Assembly: GCA_029465975.1 (NCBI GenBank)
Contig: CM055728.1
Coordinates: forward strand, 28,011,392-28,075,391
Direction: 5' to 3'
From: Dallia pectoralis
Taxonomy: Eukaryota > Chordata > Actinopteri > Esociformes > Umbridae
Length of the DNA stretch: 64,000 nt
In this document: positions 58,509 to 64,000 of the stretch, in pieces
How the letters are laid out: the number at the start of each line of letters is the position of its first letter
Numbering within the stretch: position 1 is the first letter of the stretch
The notes under the pieces: model-generated
Seen by the model: the letters and a program-made list of their open reading frames with translations, nothing else
Database searches by the model: none
Told to the model about the DNA's origin: nothing
Position numbers and translations under genes: made by a program

Positions 58509-61385
58509 AAAAATACAAATATTTATACATACATAAAAACAGACAGAAATAAGATTATAGTTATTTTTAAAAGTCTCCAAAGTCCATTTGTCCTGGGCCA
58601 CGGGCCTGTCTGGGACAGACATGTGATTTGGGTTAGCGTTGCCATGGTTAACTCTATGTGATGTCACAGTACGTCCAAGGAGTTGCTATGTGACTTGGTT
58701 GTTCATTTGATGAGCACTGTTATCTTGAAAGAAGTAATGTGTTTTTTATTAGACTTGTGTTTTTTTAATGGGGATGATGTAAGTTGTTGGTTACTAGAGA
58801 AGCAGATGGAGAAAACGTTGGCATCAGCTCAAACATTTGTTTTATTCTTTCAGAATAAAAGCCCCCAATATTTGTAAATATTTGTGTCCGTTAAAACAGG
58901 CTGAACTTTATCCCCAAGCCTATAAAAACGTACAAACAGTAAGTGAGGACTGGCAAAAAGTTTCTCACAAGTCTTCACTAGCCATTGGTGACTAAACTGA
59001 TGAAGACATCTGGACACACTTTCGATTGCTCAGTATTCTGCAAGCTAGTCTTGTGCGTTGGAAGAGCGAGTTGTCTTGGGGAAAACTTTTCAAGTGCCTC
59101 GGAGAGAGAAAGCTCTAGTGCCTTGAAAACCGGTCCAGTGTCATTTTTAGGGTAAGAGCGAATTGGCCAGCCTAGGGTAATCTGTCTAACTGCTGTATGG
59201 TGAACGGGTTATTCCTTCAGCCTTTCATTCTATCCCCTATTCCTCAGAACACAAGTAGGAAAGCCCTTCGCCGACCACAATATAATTCATTTTAAAAAGG
59301 ATGAGGAAGTTCATCTAGTATTACTCTGGCCAGGTCATCAGCTTAGTGACCACAGTAGTGCCAGAGTTTCTGTAATACTCCGTCACACACGCACGCACAC
59401 ACGCACGCACGCACGCACGCACACACACACCCCCAGAATGATTTCAGCATAGTGAATGAGAGACCTTCGAATGAGACAACATACAGTGTGAGTTGAGTCC
59501 AGATGCAATCAGCATGACTCCTTAGGATGCCATGACAGCCCAGGGTTCAAATGTCATTTAAATGAACTATGCCCTTATCTGTGTTTGATTGTTTTTGTCG
59601 AGCTTAATGGGCCGATACTCCCAATACCCAGATCTTCAGGCCGAGTTCAGCTGGGAGCAGCAGGCAAACCAAAGCAGATGTTAAAAGTGAATTTGACATC
59701 TCACATTTGATTTGAACCCGTGTCAGTCCTCTGGACACCGTCAGAGCTCGGAGCTGAACTGAACGTCTGGCAGATTACAAATGACCACTGGCCCTGCTCT
59801 GACTGTGATCGATCAGCGTCCTTTGACAGCAGCCAAGATTGTAACATTCGTTTGGTTTTATATTAGCTCATGCTTGAGTCGTCCCTGGCCAAGAAAGTTG
59901 GACACTAGCTAAGAAGTGAATAGACATGGGGAATTGTTTCTGGAATGAGATATTAAGGAGATCTTGTTATTCTACACTGTAATTTGTGGTTTTCCTCCCA
60001 ATTATGTGTCCTCTCTCGGGTTGTGCCACAAACAGATGTGCTTAGCCAAATATAAAGCACATTAATAAAAAAATATATTTTCTCAGGATTCTGGACAGGA
60101 TGCCCGACATTTAAAGCTCTCTATAAACAACAACAAAAAGAAAACAAATCTACTTCACTTTTGTTAACCAATTGTGGTGGTGTGTTTGTTCCTCTGAAAT
60201 TGGAATAAGGCCCACACACAGTGTTGTTTCTTCTGATTTATCCCTTTACTGTCAACATTTTGACCCAAGCTGTATCTTTGTTACGGCCGTTTGATTATTA
60301 TTTCAAACAACATGACCATTTTTCACATAGAGAACATAGCTGTTAGACATTCCAGTTAGTTCATATGGGATCACATGGCTTAGATAGTAAAGCATGGCGT
60401 TGGCAACGTTCAAGTTTTTGGGGTTTTCTGTGCTTTATGAAACCATAACGCTACATGGGAACGTCTGGCAAGCTGCAGCCAAAAGAGGAGCTCGAAGAAA
60501 ATGCCAAGTATAGTCAAATTTTTTCACTGTCCCTGTGCCCCAATTAGGGAACCAGATTCCCCTTGATACTCGGACAGCAGAGACCCGCACAATTTTGAAT
60601 AACACTTTTGTAAACGAGCATAGACGTCTTTTTGTTGGGACTCCAACAGTGTGTACATGGGAATAATCGGAGCGATGTCACGATCCTACTTAAAAATAAA
60701 CTGGATCCGAAATATATACGGACCAAATAATGAACATCCAGACACATTTGAAGGAGACCACCAGTGTTACGCTACACTCACGTAGATCTAGTAAGACAGT
60801 GGTTTGAAACTCTCGGCTGGTTTTCTGTTCTACCTCATCATTAATTGTGTCCATCTGGTGTCCATCTGGTGTCCATCTGTTGTCCCGGGTCTCAACAAGG
60901 TCCTAATTAGTGGGTTGGAATGACAGAATGGATCGGAACTGGCTTCAAGCCAGGGTTGACTTCCCCTGTTATAAGACATGTTGGGAGGAGCTAAATCAAG
61001 ATAGCAGGATGTGTTCTTATAACCTCCTCAGTTGTGCCAAAAGTTATAAAAGTGATTTGGGTCAAATTGAATCAAGGTGTCGTTCTATATTTGTACTGAT
61101 AACTAAGACAGAATTTCCACAAGGCATATATATATATATATATACATAACTCATTGAATAACAGTTATCCAGAACAGGAACTCAATCTAGCTCCTGCATT
61201 TTCCTTTGGAGTCTGCTTTTTGTGTCTGTAAACATGTAAACCAACAGGTGTCAATAGAAGACAATGTGTGTACGAAGCGTACACATCTCTTATGAAATAT
61301 GTGCTCTGTGCAAAAGTACAATGTTCTCATTGCAGACCTACAGGAGCACGGACAGTGGCTGTTCATCAAAAATAATTAAATTCTA
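58509..61385. other. Non-coding; small (CACG)n at 59387-59430
   Basis: No exon recognised. A CACACGCACGC microsatellite lies at 59387-59430, a GTCCATCTG triplicate at 60850-60882 and a (TA)n at 61127-61144. Confidence 0.4.
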
Positions 61386-61492
61386 CCAATAATAAACAAG
61401 GCAATGCACCAATGAAAAACAAGTAAATGCACCAATCAAAAACAAGGCAATGCACCAATCAAAAACAAGAGAATGCACCAATTAAAAACAAA
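61386..61492. repeat. 23-bp repeat (AATGCACCAATCAAAAACAA)
   Basis: About four to five copies of a 23-bp unit ending in AAGGC or similar. Confidence 0.85.
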
Positions 61493-62239
61493 CAGCACTT
61501 AGGACTTTGACAGTTTTCTCTGTGCAAACCCAAATCATTCAATGATTTCTTGTCAAAACAGTGATTCGTGGCAAGTCCACGATGGCTGTCAAATCCGTAT
61601 CCTCCTATCCAGGATTTACCTGCAGTCTGCACAGTTGGAGGTCAGGAAATAGTGCACATGGTCAGGTGACAAAGGACAGAGAAACAGGGAGGGAAACACA
61701 CCATTCAGCACCCGGGTGGACATTTTATTAACCAAATTATGACAAGTGGAGTGACAAGGGGTGACAGACGGAACTGCAAGACGTACCGCCGGTGGAAGTG
61801 TTTGGTGCTGGTTTCAGCCTCACCGGGGAGTGTCGGTCCTGGACTGGGGTCAGATGGACTTTACACTCCTCGTCCCCTGAATCACTCGCGTCAAGAGTGT
61901 GTGTGATTAAGTATGAATGCGCTGGAGTGTGTGTTTTGTGTGTTAAAGGGCTCCGTGGTGCAGATCGAAGTGCAGCGATTAAGCCTTGTTTATTTGTCCT
62001 GGCTATAAACCATCAACTCAACATACCCGACGCACTGGACACGGAAAATGTGTTGTTGAATTAACGATAACGTGCGGTTTGACGTGGTTGCATGATTTTA
62101 ACACAGTTCATAAAACACGCCGGTCAGTGTTGAAATTGGTAGATTCCTCGATGTTTGGATATAATCTTATTTCGTATGTACACACACAAGCACACGTATC
62201 AAACATGTTCCAATGCACATGTTAATTACTATATCAGCA
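61493..62239. other. Non-coding, locally GC-richer; possible exon on the minus strand not called
   Basis: A minus-strand frame without ATG is open from about 62008 to a stop at 61737-61739 and is followed within 15 bases by AATAAA. It has no recognised similarity. See the findings for details. Confidence 0.3.
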
Positions 62240-62690
62240 TATATAAAGGAATATTCAAGGTATAGCTAATAAAGGAATGTATAAGGTATACAAAGGAATG
62301 TATAAGGTATAGCTAACAAAGGAATTTATAAAGTATAGCTAGCAAAGGAATGTATAAGGTATAGCTAACAAAGGAATTTATAAAGTATAGCTAACAAGGG
62401 AATGTATAAGGTATAGCTAACAAAGGAATATATAAGGTATAGCTAACAAAGGAATTTATAAAGTATAGCTAACAAAGGAATATATAAGGTATAGCTAACA
62501 AAGGAATTTATAAAGTATAGCTAACAAAGGAATATATAAGGTATAGCTAACAAAGGAATGTATAACGTATAGCTAACAAAGGAGTGTATTAGGTATAGCT
62601 AACAAAGGAATATATAAACTATAGCTAACAAAGGAATTTATAAACTATAGCTAACAAAGGAATATATAAGGTATAGCTAACAAAGACATA
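62240..62690. repeat. 26-bp minisatellite (AAAGGAATATATAAGGTATA)
   Basis: About 17 copies of a 26-bp unit ending GCTAAC. ATATATAAGG and ATTTATAAAG variants alternate almost regularly, suggesting a 52-bp higher-order unit in the middle of the array. Confidence 0.95.
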
Positions 62691-62858
62691 CACAGGCACA
62701 TATCTGTATGCAGGCCCATGAACATTAGGGAAATGATAACGTACAACAAAGTATTTCCAAATGTATTTTATTTAGGCATAAAATATATAATAGACTTAAA
62801 CCTGTCTGGAACACATAGGGGTTTAATGTATTAACTCTTTCCCTAACCGTTTACTGAC

Positions 62859-63299
62859 TGTCAGGATTGGGGCTTTCGAGCAGGTTGAGGACACAAACGC
62901 AGAGTGCTTTGCAATAACAGGGTTTATTTTCTTCCAAAACAGGAACGGGTAGCTTCATACAAAGACAATCCTTAACACTTAACAGAAACACAGAAGAACA
63001 ACATAATTAACAAAACCTCCCCTTAGTGAGACAGAACATACTAAACACAGAACACCAGAATAATCACGCAATACATAACAGGACCAGCAAACGCAAAACA
63101 AGAGAAACATACCTTAACAATGACCGACACTGAAAGACAGGAACCGACAGAACTAAGTACAGGGACTAACGAGCAAACACAACCCAGGTGCGGACAAAAA
63201 CACAGGTGAACGAACAAGTCCCTAATTTTCCCTCTCTCCGGATGCGGGGGAGGTGTCATCACCACCATGGAGTGCGAGGACAGGGCTCTGTCCCTTACA
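62859..63299 (-). mobile_element. Solo LTR of an LTR retrotransposon (441 bp)
   Basis: On the minus strand it starts TGTAAGGGACAG and ends AATCCTGACA, the TG...CA ends of an LTR. It carries AATAAA (GAAAATAAACCCTG, about 62917-62930) upstream of its 3' end. A perfect 5-bp target duplication, CTGAC, flanks it at 62854-62858 and 63300-63304. No internal gag-pol sequence lies beside it, so it is a solo LTR left by LTR-LTR recombination. The family is not determined; Gypsy-like is a guess. Confidence 0.85.
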
Positions 63300-63474
63300 C
63301 TGACATTACTAACACTTCTAAACCTAACCCAAATCTTAAACGTGGTAAGCATTCACTTTGTTTTTAATTGATTTACATGAATGTCATTAGCATGAATTCC
63401 TGTAGCGTATCTATCTACACATGGTATTTTTGACATTCCAAATAAAGTGTATTTAATTAATTGAGTGGTATACA

Positions 63475-63600
63475 GTGAATACTTTATTCAGTTGTTCTAA
63501 GAGGAGGCTCCTTTACCACAGTGAATACTTTATTCAGTTGTTCTAAGAGGAGGCTCCTTTACCACAGTGAATACTGCATTCAGTTATTCTAATATTGAAG
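63475..63600. repeat. 46-bp repeat, about 2.5 copies
   Basis: GTGAATACTTTATTCAGTTG starts at 63475 and 63521, and a truncated copy at 63567. Confidence 0.9.
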
Positions 63601-64000
63601 CACTTCTAATACAATAAAGACAGCACTGCACTGTTTTGCAAGTCTATTGTAGGTTCCTATAAAAGGGCCCTAGCAGGGTGGTCCCAGATCCTTTGGTTGT
63701 GACTTGTGCAACTCCTATTAGCGGTCGACAAGCCCACGCACACCACAAACCAGACTAGCTATGCCCTACGATCATGTTCCTGCTATAACAACAGAGGCAC
63801 TTTGTTTTGTCTGAGGGATTTAGCTTCAGTTTCAGATCTGTTTGTGCCACATTGCAATGCCAGTAGTACATGAGAAAGCAGAACAAACAGATTGGATTCG
63901 TTTTTTATGACACAACGGAACCGCTCATGGTTATGTTTCAGAGATAAGCACACTAACACACACTAAATACAATATGAATAGACTGTTGTCTTCTGAATTG
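63601..64000. other. Non-coding right edge
   Basis: No gene or element recognised. Confidence 0.35.

Noticed and set aside
63041..63352. 103-codon minus-strand ORF
   Set aside because: Runs across the solo LTR boundary; not a gene.
1..64000. CRISPR arrays, bacterial operons, rRNA or other prokaryotic features
   Set aside because: The many regular repeats lack spacer structure and the genes are intron-containing vertebrate genes.

Overview
The window is nuclear DNA from a vertebrate, most likely a teleost fish. Genes are split by GT-AG introns. The non-coding DNA is full of fish-type mobile elements (Rex/jockey-like LINE, hAT-like elements, MITEs, a solo LTR) and of an unusual number of unrelated minisatellites. 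The species cannot be told from the sequence.

Four protein-coding genes are recognisable. On the minus strand lies the first coding exon of a WNK kinase, best matched to WNK3 (15231-16004); the rest of the gene lies beyond the left edge or is unrecognised. FAM3A is complete on the minus strand (nine coding exons, 35289 down to 32335, 229 aa). IDH3G, the gamma subunit of mitochondrial NAD-isocitrate dehydrogenase, is complete on the plus strand (12 coding exons, 39022-44210, 389 aa). SSR4/TRAP-delta, a translocon-associated ER membrane protein, is complete on the plus strand (six coding exons, 47359-50209, 167 aa). In all three complete genes every exon junction closes in phase.

Layout: 1-15230 is presumed wnk3 intron 1, mostly tandem arrays and old DNA transposons. 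16-32 kb is gene-poor, with further arrays and a GC-rich, promoter-like stretch near 28.5-30 kb. 32.3-50.8 kb is the gene cluster fam3a (-), idh3g (+), ssr4 (+), with a nested LINE/LINE/MITE cluster between fam3a and idh3g and a MITE between idh3g and ssr4. 51-64 kb has no recognisable exon but carries several arrays, a duplicated 335-bp segment and a solo LTR with a clean 5-bp target duplication. In human all four genes are X-linked, so this looks like an old conserved linkage group, although idh3g and ssr4 are head-to-tail here rather than head-to-head as in mammals.

The most striking observation is in idh3g. Three separate minisatellites have captured functional gene signals: a 38-bp array immediately upstream of the start codon repeats an E-box and a CRE-like half-site; a 30-bp array beginning exactly at the exon 3 boundary repeats the 5' splice site about 17 times in perfect register; and a 31-bp array ending at exon 6 repeats the 3' splice site six times. 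The longest open frames in the window (826, 438, 421 and 386 codons) are products of tandem repetition and are not genes.
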